Shown here in pieces: positions 54,100 to 64,000 of a DNA stretch of 64,000 nt. Within the stretch, counting starts at the first letter, position 1; every line of letters starts with the position of its first letter. The notes below the pieces were generated by a model, which saw only the letters and a list, made by a program, of their open reading frames with translations, had not been told where the DNA came from and searched no databases. The stretch covers positions 77,323,669-77,387,668 of the forward strand of contig CM041292.1 of NCBI GenBank assembly GCA_023052935.1, written 5' to 3'. The stretch is from Piezodorus guildinii. Taxonomy: Eukaryota; Arthropoda; Insecta; Hemiptera; Pentatomidae. A program made the translations under genes and the position numbers.

Positions 54100-56708
54100 A
54101 TAATAATAATAATAGTCTTACCGAACCCGAAGGTTCGATGCCGATACCACCAAACTTCGCCTGCACAGACTCGTCCAATGTTCACCGGTCAAGCCCAAGC
54201 CCCCGAGATCAGCCTTAATGCAATCCTCCCATCGACGCTTCGGCCTACCTTTCGGACGCCTACCAGTCGGTTCAGCGAATACCAACCTTAAGCCGTTGTT
54301 CATCCTTTAAAGTAAGCGGCCACGTTTCACATCCGTAAAGAACCGACGGAAGAATAATAGTTTTATAAATTCTAACCTTTAGTTAGTTAGTTTTTAGACA
54401 GAAGCCGCGAGCTAAGTAATTTAGCAACTGAATAATAACACGCATTTCCCACCTTTAACCAGGACTTTATTTCTTCCTGGATTTCATTTTTTCTAGTTAT
54501 AATTGAACCTAAATACTTGAATTTCTCTACGTGTTCAAAAGTATGACCTGATATATTAATATCATCAAGATCGCTACCATTTCTGCTACTAATCATATAT
54601 TTCGTCTTATCGGTATTTAATTCGAGACCTATTTGTTTACCGGTTTTTATTAACACACTTGTATTTAGTTGTATGGTTTCCGTGTCTTAACCTAGCAGTA
54701 CCAAATCATCGGCATACCCCAAAACCGGAATCTTGTCACCCATATTTAAGCCTTTCTCGGTACACATCACCTTTTCTATGACATATTCTAAAGCTATATT
54801 AAACAAAACAGGTAAAAGGTAGTCCCTTTTTTTTAGGCATCCCCTGTTCAACATGATGTTATATAGCTTCTGACGGTCTATGGAATCATAAGTCTTTTTA
54901 AAATCTATATAAAGTTGATGGACTACACCGTTGTATTCCAGCTTCTTCTCTAATATTTGACGTAAGGAAAATATTTGATCAATAGTCCAGCGATTCCACC
55001 TAAAACTACATTGGTAGTATCCGATAATTTCCTCAGCGTATTCCGTGATTCGGCTAGTTAATATTGACTAGAATATTTTATAGCATACTGGGAGAAGAGA
55101 GATCCCACGATAGTTGTTACAATCCGTCCTCGGTCCTTTTTTGTGAATCGCAATAAGTATTAATTCTTTCCATTCTTCGGGCATTTTTTCATTTTCCTAG
55201 ATCTTTTTAACTAAAACATGTAATTTGGAAACGCCCGCTTCTCCACACGCCTTGATTAATTCACTCGTGATATTATCATTTCCTGCAGCTTTATACCGTT
55301 TTAATTTTCCTATCGCCATTTCAACTTCCTCTTTACTCGGTGCGTCTATCCATGGTTCAGCGCTGTGGTATTCAGAGGGAGGAGATTGCTTATTATTTTC
55401 CGTATTTAGAATGCCGTCAAAGTGTTGTTTAAATTTGTTTAATATCTCAGTCGGATCCGCAATTATGTTGTTATTCGCGTCTTTAACCCCATTCAATAGA
55501 GGTTCAAATATTTTACGCGATTTGTTTATACCTTTGTACATCAAAACTTACATTATTTTCGCTTCTGTGTTTTTCAATTTTTATTATTTTGCCTTTAAGA
55601 TACTCTCTTTTCTTATTTTTTAAGAATTTTGAAGTTTCGTTTTTTACTAACCGAAAGTAAGCCACATTATTATCGCTTGGATTATTTAAGGAATTAAGTT
55701 TAGCGGTTTTTCTTTTTTCACACATATTTTGACAATCCCTGTCGAACCAAGGTTTGTTCTTTTTATTTTTGATTTTCCCAAGACATAAATTACCGACCTC
55801 TTTAATATTATCCCTGATCCCTTCCCATAATTTGTTTACATCTTCGTGTTCCTCGTCTGAAGATTCCAAAGCATCGAACCTATTTTTTACTTCTATCGCG
55901 AATTGTTTTCTAATTTCGAGGTTGTTCAATTTAACTAAATCAAAATTCTCGGGATGAATATAGTTCGGTGTTCTCTTTTTTTGTATTTAGTTTTTGTCGA
56001 AGTTTCGCGATTACTAATTCATAATCAGAACCGCATTCTGCACAACGATACGATCTCACGTTAATTATGCTACTTTGCCATCTGTTTTGTACTAAAACAT
56101 GATCTATTTGATTCCGAGTTTGTCCATCCGGCGATGTCCACGTATACTTATGAATGTCCTTATGTTTAAACGTAGTACTTTTGATTATTAGGTTTTTCGA
56201 AATGGCAAAGTTTATTAGTCTGGTCCCATTATCATTACTATATTCGTGCAAACTTTCTTTACCGATTGTAGGACGATATACTTCTTTCCTTCCAACCTTT
56301 GCGTTCGCGTCACCTAGTATTATTTTAATGTAATTTCACGGTAACTTATCGTAAACCGACTCTAGTTTATCATAAAATTCGCATTTTACTTCATCATCAC
56401 TATCTTCGGTGGGAGAATGAATGTTAATAAACGCGATTTTAGACCAACGACCTTGAAATATAGCAACTGATATTCTTTCACTAAAGAACTGTACATCCCG
56501 TAATGCGGAAAGAAATCTATTCCTAATCAGAAACCCGGTACCTAAACAATAATTAACGCTCCCCCCGTGCCAAATAGTATACTTTCCTTCTGTTAACGAA
56601 CCCTCCCCTGGCCAGCGAACCTCTTGTAATGCAACGATATCTAAATGGTACCCCTTAACTTCATTCGCAACCCACTTTAACCCACCTGCCGTATTTAAAC
56701 TTCTAACG
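54100..56708 (-). mobile_element. RTE retrotransposon, nearly full length, with TSD
   Basis: A perfect 13-base TSD TTCAAAGAACTTA lies at 54087-54099 and 56709-56721. On the minus strand it begins inside the first residues of the endonuclease and ends with (TTA)n at 54100-54115. The length of 2.6 kb is close to what a minimal RTE element needs. One deletion of about 210 bp removes part of the C-terminal region (between 54285 and 54295, by comparison with 36340-36545). Confidence 0.93.
54118..56708 (-). pseudogene. RTE endonuclease-reverse transcriptase, broken
   Basis: Endonuclease: NVRSLNTAGGLKWVANEVK, IVALQEVRWPGEGSL (catalytic Glu in QEVRW), GTGFLIRNRFL, IAFINIHSPTEDSDD, then TWTSPDGQTRNQIDHVLVQN with the SxDHxLV region altered (CGSDYELVIAKL for SDHxLV). 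A linker follows (WFDRDCQNMCEKRKTAKL). RT: KRYKAAGNDNITSELIK, KKGPRTDCNNYRGISLLP, then motif A LYIDFKKTYDSIDRQKL, a degraded motif B (DYLLPVLFNIALE), motif C GYADDLVLLG with both Asp residues, motif D LNTDKTKYMISS, KFKYLGSIITRKNEIQEE, and the end PTGRRPKGRPKRRWEDCIKA. About six stops or frameshifts separate the open segments (56713-56336, 56251-55940, 55929-55513, 55544-55197, 54656-54387, 54303-54118). Confidence 0.92.
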
Positions 56709-56721
56709 TTCAAAGAACTTA

Positions 56722-57036
56722 CATGTTCAAAATACTATCCCTTGTCCTCGGTATCAAATTTGTTTAATATGAGTAAATGTGATATTATTAAAGCATACTG
56801 GGGGACAGGAAGTCATCGGTTTGAGACAAATCTGACAACGTTAAACTACTTTTTAAGCTCTTAACGTCTTTGAAAGAGCAGCTGAGATGTTTTTTTTGTT
56901 AGTATATTATTTCTAAATGACATGAGAACCTTCTGAAAATTAGCATTAAATCTCTGCAAGAGTACAATTCAGCGATTTTGGGAGGAACTTTTTTCTTTAA
57001 GGTAATGGGATTTCTGTTCTAAAACGAAGTATGCCA
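56722..57036. other. AT-rich stretch, nothing recognised
   Basis: No coding or repeat was recognised. Confidence 0.4.
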
Positions 57037-57049
57037 AACAGGGCGGTTT

Positions 57050-57342
57050 AGGGGGTTACCTGTAGCAGAGTGGCTAGCATAACAGCATCCTATGCCAAAG
57101 GACCCGGGTTCAAACCCGCAGGTGGCCCTAGGATTTTTTAATCGGAGTAAAAAATCCATAGTTAAGCCGTCCTTCGGAGGGGACGTTAAAAGGTGGTCCC
57201 GAGCCTGTGCGATGTCAGGTACTCGTTAAAGATCCCTATCCTAATTAAACTTGGATAGGCAAAATTTAGGACCCTCCACTCTAGCTAGCATCGTCCGATT
57301 AACCACAGCAGCGTAAAGGGACGTTAAATAAATAAACAAACA
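57050..57342 (+). mobile_element. SINE2, tRNA-derived, full length with TSD
   Basis: It begins GGGGTTACC and has a consensus A box TAGCAGAGTGG (57063-57073) and B box GTTCAAACC (57108-57116). The body has TTCGGAGGGGACGTTAAAAG and GATCCCTATCC, and the tail reads ACGTTAAATAAATAAACAAAC. The TSD AACAGGGCGGTTT / AACAGGACGGTTT lies at 57037-57049 and 57343-57355 with one mismatch. It is the reference copy for the family. Confidence 0.9.
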
Positions 57343-57699
57343 AACAGGACGGTTTTTCAACGTATTCTTGCGAAATAATCTCTCTAACAAAGAGCTATTC
57401 CAAATAGTATTTTTTTAAATTTAATTGTTAGTATTTTGTGAACTTTTTTTTTCTTAGAGATTATTCCATGGAATTTCTTCCGTCACGGATCTGCTACCAC
57501 TTGTATAAAGTCATACAAAAGGATCTCTATACCTTAATATTATAATGACATTTTTATGAACAATATTTTTTAATGAACAAATTTATGGAACAATAACGTC
57601 TGTATTTTAATTGACAAATTTATGTAATAGCCTTTCCATTATTACAGCAGTTTGGCAATTATCCCTCAGAAGGCAATTTCATTGTTGAGTATCATTATG

Positions 57700-57900
57700 A
57701 AACCGGTTCTTGTCGATAAAACCAACAGAATTCCAGTGATTCGAAAATCGTTCCTTTCATAATAACAATGGTTCCTGATCTCTGAGGAAGTGCTTTATCC
57801 AACTGTATAATTTGTCGGTTATACAAGAGCCTTTTTTGACAGATCACGTGGAAGCCAACCTCAAAGCTTTGGTCAATAATCGATTGGAGCAAGGTCCACA
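57700..57900 (-). pseudogene. Possible RT motif A fragment
   Basis: The minus strand reads IIDQSFEVGFHVICQKRLL, resembling IDxSKAFDxVxHxxLxxKL (motif A), and in the next frame DKLYSWIKHFLRDQEP, resembling the WIxxFLxxRxQ box that follows. The two frames are offset, so a frameshift is needed. Short and uncertain. Confidence 0.35.
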
Positions 57901-57962
57901 GCCTCTTCCCTTTTGTTGTATTGGAATGAGAAAATTTAGCTTGTTTTTTCTGAATTCCAACG

Positions 57963-57964
<2 letters not shown>

Positions 57965-58006
<42 letters not shown>
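57965..58006. repeat. Poly(T) run
   Basis: About 42 T residues. It could be the poly(A) tail of a minus-strand insertion lying to its right, but 58007-58370 shows no recognisable element. The 84-codon plus frame across it is an artefact. Confidence 0.9.
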
Positions 58007-58374
58007 CGCAACAAAAACTACGAACGACTGGAATCTATAGGTGCCATTGAAAATTATAGATGCTGATTGCCTCTAATAGTAAAGTTAACTACGATTCATG
58101 CTTGATATCCGAATGAAGTTAACCAAGGGATCATTTGCGTAAGTTAACCATACAAAACCGTCCAGACATTTACGTATTTTTTTAACCTGCTATTCCCTAT
58201 GATTTTATAAATTATAAACCTAAGGTAAAACATTTTACTTTCACTTATCTATATGTGAAATATACAGTAAGCAGAAAAATTGCTATCGTGAAAATTTTAA
58301 AATTCTATTTATCAATAAAAATACACGTTTAAGGGTTCCCTGAGTCCAAATAACCAAGTCCCTCAAAAAAGGTC

Positions 58375-58735
58375 TGTGTTTGTGTGGGAAGGCAACCACG
58401 AAAGCGAAACTGATATTTCATATTTACAACAATACGCCAGAGATGACCAACTATTCACCAAACTCGATTGACCGGAAGTTCTATTGTATACCATGCATTA
58501 TGCACCTTCTTAGGATTTTCTCAAAAATGGCTCTAACGATTTTGATTAAACTCGATATATTGATGTAAAATTCGATGGGTTTTAATATGATGTAGGTCTT
58601 ATTCTAATGAAATAGACTGACAGGGCATAAATGCCGATTTTTTTAATTTTCTTCCACTAAAGTACCTTTAATTTTGTAGATTCAAAAAAATTAACCATAT
58701 TATATTTTTAGGATTGATAAAAAGTGGCTTTTAGC
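58375..58735 (+). repeat. C-rep family copy, 5' half
   Basis: TGATATTTCATATTTACAACAA, TTATGCACCTTCTTAGGATTTT, AACGATTTTGATTAAACTCG and GACAGGGCATAAATGCCG align with 39130-39480. The second half is missing. Confidence 0.75.
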
Positions 58736-58900
58736 GAATTTGATTACCAGATAAAGGTGAAAAGAACAAAATAAAAACAATTTTTTTAAGATCGAAGCAT
58801 ATACATAAAGTAGAACATGTCTAAGGCATATTAGAAAAATGAAAAGATGAGTCGGTTTCCCGTAATGAACTTACAAATCGATCTTTATTCGTAACAAATG

Positions 58901-58902
<2 letters not shown>

Positions 58903-58982
<80 letters not shown>

Positions 58983-58996
58983 ATATATATATATTT
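58903..58996. repeat. (AT)n microsatellite
   Basis: Around 45 AT units with one TT break. Confidence 0.96.
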
Positions 58997-59694
58997 ATTT
59001 ATTTTATTTTTTTAACCACGTAATTAACTCAAGTAATGTGTTTCGTCGAAATTAAAACCACATCCTAGTAATATATTTAGTTTGTTTTTTCGGTATATCT
59101 GCAAAATTGCCAATTTAGTTTTTAATTAGATATATTACAATTTGTGAGATTTTTATTTTTTTAAACATGTTTTCAGGGGCGAAACTAACATCAATTCGAA
59201 TGCTGTGTAAAGAAAATTAATAAACAAACCATTTTGATTCCCTCCGTACCAATCTCTTTAAATTCCAACAAAACATTATGGAAGTAGAAAGGGGAAGTCA
59301 CATGGTGTCCACGGTTGTTGGAACAAATAAAAACAGAAGATGAACAGATAAAATAAGGTATGGTTATACAGCGTTTTTACGTGACCACTTTTCAAATATA
59401 TGTGTATTTAGTAGTGTTTAAAAAAATAATTTATATTTTCGACAGACTACACCCTCAAGTGGAGGGCCTCCACTTCCGATTTTCAACCTGTATACTCCCC
59501 ACCCTAACGAAAATCCTAGCCACGTCCATGCACATCATCGGAATAGGACAAGTAGTAGCAGAAGGGATTGCAATCCGGCGTCATTTTAAATCCAGCCGGA
59601 TGGAGCCAGAATTTTATCAATCGGGACGGATCCGGACGGATCCAGATGGATCGACAAAATCAGGTTAATTTTCGCTTTTCAGTCCAAGATTAAC
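58997..59694. other. No gene; GATTGCAATC end near 59569
   Basis: Bases 59450-59660 are GC-richer. GGGATTGCAATCCGGC at 59568 and CGGATCC repeats at 59625-59645 recur in inverted form at 60700-60752, so a TIR element of about 1.2 kb is possible. Confidence 0.3.
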
Positions 59695-59775
59695 TGTTAG
59701 TGAGCTATTGGAGTATTGTTAGTGAGTTATTGGAGTATTGTTAGTGAGTTATTGGAGTATTGTTAGTGAGTCATT
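59695..59775. repeat. 22-bp minisatellite, about four units
   Basis: TGTTAGTGAGCTATTGGAGTAT-type units start at 59695, 59717, 59739 and 59761 (the last one decays after AGTCATTG). Confidence 0.93.
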
Positions 59776-61812
59776 GTAATCATTATAGGAAGTTTATATA
59801 AAAAAAAGTTATGATAGGATTAGATATGGAGCAAAAAATTAAAATTTAGTAGTTTAGGTAACTATTAAAATTTTAATGGCGATTAAAACAGTCGGCTATT
59901 GGTGATTATTTGCTGAAAATGAAGACAATTTTTTTCTACGATCCTTTTTCTAAAATCAAATTTGATTGTTGATAATATATACTAAATTAATTAGTCCTTA
60001 AATACTGTTTGAAAAACAAATATTGTAAGTATGATAAGAGTAGTAGTAGTAGGAATAATACTTATAATACAACCTCATTATTGTGATAATTATGCTATTC
60101 ATTAGACATATTCATCAAATGATAATGGTGTCTATCATAAGTATAAGACTTATTAGTTAAAATTCTCAAATAATTTAATATTATTGTAATCACAATTCCA
60201 TCTGAGTTAATTACTCAAGATTAATTATACTAGAATTTAATAAATTAATAAAATATTTAAGAAAGTGAAATGTAGGAAGAAGTGGCCAGTAATGTACCTC
60301 AGTCTTTCTATATTTCAATACATTTGTACGAAGTCTTTCATATAATCTTAACACCGTGTCATGAGTGAGCAATTTCTCTTAAAGAAAATCAATTTTTTTT
60401 ATTTATTTATTCTAAGAATTTTTTGAAAAGTTCCTCTACAGCTAAGTTATAGGATTCTATAGCTTGCGTAAATTCAAGAAAATAATATCTTACATTTTTA
60501 CAGTTTTCTTACATTTATGAGAAGCACCAACAAAACAAAAACACATGTATTGCGAGGCGAACGAATAATACTGAACTGAACCGACGGTGTGATACAATTT
60601 AGCGTTGAAGGACTCACCACTACATATGAACACCAAATGTTACGCATTAAAAGTACCTACCCATTAAACTGCGCTATTTATGGCCAGAAATGGCTATAAT
60701 CGGATCCGGTAAACGTTTGATTACCGGATCCGTTTTTCCAGATTGCAATCTCTATATCGCACTAAGAAATTCATTCATGAATCGTAAATTATTATTCTGT
60801 ACAAACTCTTCCTTTAGTTACTCGATCATTCAAAACCACGCATCTTAAAAGTTCCGGATAATTCTTTAATAGTATCAACTCTCAAACTGTGTTTTTGTTT
60901 CTTTTCAACCAAAATTATCGATCGCATGATTATCTAAATATTTTTATAAACGTTAAAGCATGAATCTTGTGAATTGCTCATCCTTGGATTTTGTTTGGTT
61001 GATATGGAATGGCCATAATTATAGGTATAATATTTTTGTTTTATCTGTCATTAGCTTTTTACAACTTATTTCATTTTTCATCAGACGCATTCCAGTCATT
61101 CTTTTGTCTGGGACTTAAGCCTCACTGCTCTCACGGACAATCATTGAGATACTAAAGAAAAATGATCAATCATTGAAATCATCAATTACAAGCAATCACC
61201 ACAAGGATATACCATGAACCTAGGCAGGTGTTATAATAATTTAAACTGAACATTTATTCAAAAGTGAATGTCAATAGGAACTAATTTACCACCTGGACAA
61301 ATAGAAGAAATGTTGGTGCCCAATACGTGAACAGTGATATACACACACCGCTGGTTTGCTCTCAGTGTTCTCTATGAGGACTTAATGCTTCCTATCTTGA
61401 CATGTACACAGAGATAAAAGACTGATGTGGGGCCCATTTTACTAGTATATAAAAAGGCAAATATTTGGAGAAGAGATTATTCGTGTGAAAATAAATTATC
61501 TTAAATGTAAAAAAACAAAGATTTACATTTACACCTAACTGAAAGAAGTGTTTAGAAAGGAGCGAAGATAAAGGAAAAATTATTTTATTTGTATACCTAT
61601 TTTCAATTGAAAAATACAGATACAGCCTTCTTAAACCGGCGATTCTTTGTGCTATTTTTGGAATTTTTTTTTCACACTTTCTTATAACACCCAACAACTT
61701 CAATCCCACTCTTCCCTATTCAAGTAATAAGATAATATAAAGTCCTGAATTCACTGTTCACTGGATTTTTTGCGAATAGTAAATAAAAAGAGTCCAATTA
61801 AAAGTGGACTGT
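59776..61812. other. AT-rich stretch, no gene
   Basis: It contains an inverted GGATCC pair at 60709-60741 (CGGATCCGGTAA / TTACCGGATCCG). The 105-codon minus frame at 61392-61709 has no recognisable motif. Confidence 0.4.
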
Positions 61813-61822
61813 AATGCTGAGA

Positions 61823-62520
61823 GACAGAAATAGAGAAGTAAAATCAATCCTAACAAATCCTTCGTCGCAAACCTATGACCTCTTGTCCCACTGTACCCTT
61901 TAGTAACATCCTACTAATTCCTGTTAAACAGATCCGCTACCTAGGACTCCATCTTGACAAACGTCTAACTTGGAATCCTCACACTAGACTTAAAAGACAA
62001 AAAACTGCTCGCCGATACCGATTGTTACAACACTTACTTGACAAACGTTCAAAACTTCCCATCTACTACAAACAACTAATTTATATAGCCATTATTAGAG
62101 CTATTTGGACATATGGTATTGAGCTATGGGAATCCACCAAGCCATACAATACCTCCCGCATCCAATCCTTGCAATCCAAAATCCTTCGAAAGATCCTAAA
62201 TGCTCCTTATTTTGTCACTAATCAAACTATCCATAAAGACCTGAATATCCTGTTAGTTGCAGACTTAGCCAGAATTAGATATACCTCCTTTAATTCCAAA
62301 CTACCAGCCCCCTCAAACCCGTTTGTGCGTATCCTCTCATCTCCACCTATTCCTGATAATCCTCGGAGGCGCCTGAAAATCCTGTGGCCTCGACACCTGC
62401 TAATGACATAAACCGCTCGGTAGCTTCTTCACAAGAGTTTATCAAGCCGATAGTTACTTTGTTCACATTTACTTGCATTTTTTCCTATACAGTTATAAAT
62501 ATCTATGAATAAATAAAAAA
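61823..62520 (+). pseudogene. Jockey family A 3' end with TSD, frame mostly open
   Basis: A perfect 10-base TSD AATGCTGAGA lies at 61813-61822 and 62521-62530. The coding part starts at the position of KINSNKSH (KINPNKSF here). After one frameshift there is an open frame 61875-62411: IRYLGLHLDKRLTWNPHTRL, AIIRAIWTYGIELWESTK, QSLQSKILRKILNAPYFV, PDNPRRRLKILWPRHLL. The 3' UTR ends with ATGAATAAAT and A residues. 5'-truncated just after the YADD position, almost the same place as the copy at 6138-6952. Confidence 0.88.
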
Positions 62521-62530
62521 AATGCTGAGA

Positions 62531-63310
62531 AAACTTAAATCAATAGATAAACAAACTAGAATTAATAGTTTGCAGTGTTTTTTTGAAAGCTAATAAAAGT
62601 AATGACGTTCCAAGACATTAAATTTTTATTCCGCTTTTATAGGAGTGACGTACTTCACTTTTTCAAACGCCGTGATAAAACAGTAGTTTTCTATATCTCG
62701 CGACATTAAAGAGCTCGACAAACAGTTGATTTAGTTAACTTTGTAAGAACTTGGAACAATTTTTACTGAAAGAACCTAAATCTTATAACCTTTTATGTCA
62801 CGAACGAATTTTCAAGCTCTTATTTAATATTTAATTTAATCTTGTTTAGATAAAAGAGCTTTTTAATGCTTTATTATTTTATAAGAATGTGGAGAGCAAA
62901 ATACACGACACACGACGGTTGTTAAATGCTAAAGTGGCAAAATTACTAGATATCATTGATGAGTGGGCTGCTTTTGCATAATCACAACCTTAAAATTGGT
63001 CAACTTTAATATTTCGAAAATAATGAGCTTAAAAGGCAGATGTAACTTAGCATACGATAATGAACGATGTTTGATTTCTTTATCATTATTTGATTAAATA
63101 CATACTTTTAAATAATAGTAATTCGATGTTTCTAGGATTGAAGTAAACTACTCGAGCCTCGTTCATTTTCTTCTTTTCCGTTTCCCCATCTTGGCCATTT
63201 TAGGTATACAGAGTTTTACTTATGAATTTTACTGGAATTGTAGCAATAAATATATTAATATATAATATTTAGATTTTTTGAATTTGGGGATTCTTGCGAC
63301 TGAAATATTT
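62531..63310. other. AT-rich stretch, nothing recognised
   Basis: A short plus reading with HDTRRLLNAKVAKLLDIIDE near 62907-62966 has no match I can name. No other content. Confidence 0.35.
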
Positions 63311-63350
63311 GGATGAAGGGGTCCGCGAAAATTTTTTTCAGGAACCACTG
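63311..63350 (-). repeat. hAT-like terminal end
   Basis: On the minus strand it reads CAGTGGTTCCTG, then TTTTCGCGGACCCC, which matches the CAGTGGTTCTC...CGCGGACCCC ends of hAT-type non-autonomous elements as I recall them. No partner end was found nearby. GGATGAAGGGGTCC also occurs inside the fold-back at 10310. Confidence 0.5.
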
Positions 63351-63539
63351 CTCTAGGGGGTTTGTATAATCAGCGTTGCCCAGACATATCACCTATCAAA
63401 ATATATATAAAAACCGATATATTTGAGATATGTGTAACTAAAATAATATTAATGTTTCTTTCCACAGACTTTTACTTCAAATCTCCTTTTCCCCCTATAT
63501 GGTAGGGGAATAAATTTATTGTTATAAATATATTGAATA

Positions 63540-63810
63540 GAGACGACGGAGACGGAACGACACACAGCGATGGCTATGCTTTGTGAAGGATTTGTGATAT
63601 TCACGGTGTGTGATATTCGGCTATTGGCGGCTCCCGGGCCCTTGTCAGGGGAACATGACCGGAATTATTCAAGGCTTCTCTATGAAGGAGACCCACCTCC
63701 CCAGGGGGCCATATAATAAAGTCACAAAGTCAACACCAAATCGCTCTGCCTTTCTTTACTCCTTCATCTGTGAGTCGCTGATTGTCCATCCGTCCTGTCC
63801 CCCATGTCTA
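63540..63810. other. GC-richer unique block
   Basis: GACGACGGAGACGGAACGAC, GGCGGCTCCCGGGCCCTTG and CACCTCCCCAGGGGGCC lie in AT-rich surroundings. The 103-codon frame at 63610-63921 crosses it but lacks a motif. Candidate conserved non-coding block (inference). Confidence 0.3.
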
Positions 63811-63961
63811 CATTTGATTGTATTTATCGCTTTCATGACTCTTGTCAAACAGATTCTGTATTCAGAATCAAATATCGTAAGCAGGAGGGAAAGAGAAATC
63901 AATCAAGATTTTTTAAATTAATCAAAAACAGTCTTCCTTGTAAACATTGATAATAGGGTAT

Positions 63962-63965
<4 letters not shown>

Positions 63966-63999
<34 letters not shown>
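63966..63999. repeat. (AT)n microsatellite at window end
   Basis: About 17 AT units, cut by the end of the window. Confidence 0.95.

Positions 64000-64000
<1 letters not shown>

Noticed and set aside
57050..57125. tRNA gene candidate
   Set aside because: Head of a SINE2 copy with TSD; the same head occurs at 10603-10855.
61392..61709. 105-codon minus frame
   Set aside because: No motif, and the AT-rich composition favours Ile, Lys, Phe and Tyr by chance; no homologous copy in the window.
62907..62966. Short reading HDTRRLLNAKVAKLLDIIDE
   Set aside because: Looks protein-like but is only about 30 residues and I cannot link it to any family.
63610..63921. 103-codon plus frame over the GC-richer block
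   Set aside because: No recognisable domain, no splice or start context that I can defend. The sequence looks more like non-coding unique DNA.

Overview
This is a stretch of an AT-rich arthropod genome, probably an insect (inference from the repeat families; the species cannot be named). I find no intact host gene, no rRNA, no free-standing tRNA gene and no CRISPR. Almost everything that can be identified is transposable-element (TE) debris in AT-rich filler. The six-frame open frames are short, and the only long ones belong to reverse transcriptases (RT) and mariner transposases.

Elements found. (1) Non-LTR retrotransposons dominate. Jockey family A has eight or so 5'-truncated copies near 6.1, 11.8, 15.4-16.7, 18.2, 20.5, 47.2, 48.4 and 61.8 kb. 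Jockey family B has three young copies at 16958-18093, 24506-25447 and 33643-35737, all with poly(A) and exact target-site duplications (TSDs). One Jockey C copy lies at 22.7-23.8 kb. RTE-type elements with (TAA)n tails lie at 36172-36740, about 44.0-44.75 kb and 54100-56708; the last is nearly full length. Several other LINE C-termini, RT cores and RNase H domains occur at 7.0, 15.6, 24.1, 26.0, 27.8, 29.3, 38.7, 48-49 and 57.7 kb. (2) Mariner elements lie at 12917-13819 and 30618-31515, with remnants at 18.7-19.0 and 38.3-38.7 kb. (3) Two tRNA-derived SINE families have visible A and B boxes. (4) Repeats without recognisable coding are a ~750-bp family (called C-rep here) with at least seven copies, an A-rich family (E-rep) at 32.9-36.9 and 49.9-50.5 kb, several fold-back elements, a 185-bp satellite that inverts on itself, a perfect 132-bp palindrome, and microsatellites.

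Layout. 0-5 kb: two remnants of a Cys-rich protein family, one of them inside a 2.4-kb inverted-repeat structure, then the inverted satellite. 6-14 kb: LINE ends, SINEs, fold-backs and a mariner. 15-19 kb: a nest of five or more elements. 20-29 kb: Jockey A, B and C copies and RNase H remnants. 30-37 kb: a mariner inside C-rep, and Jockey B and RTE inside E-rep. 38-53 kb: sparse remnants, SINEs and a palindrome. 54-57 kb: the RTE copy. 57-64 kb: sparse.

Between the repeats are islands of higher-GC, apparently single-copy sequence (about 9.5, 14.9, 19.5, 27.2, 29.7, 32.2, 49.5, 53.4 and 63.6 kb). They have no reading frame and could be conserved regulatory sequence of a distant gene, so the window may be intergenic or a large intron (inference). 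The nesting gives a relative order: Jockey A, C-rep and E-rep are old, while Jockey B and RTE are younger because they interrupt them.
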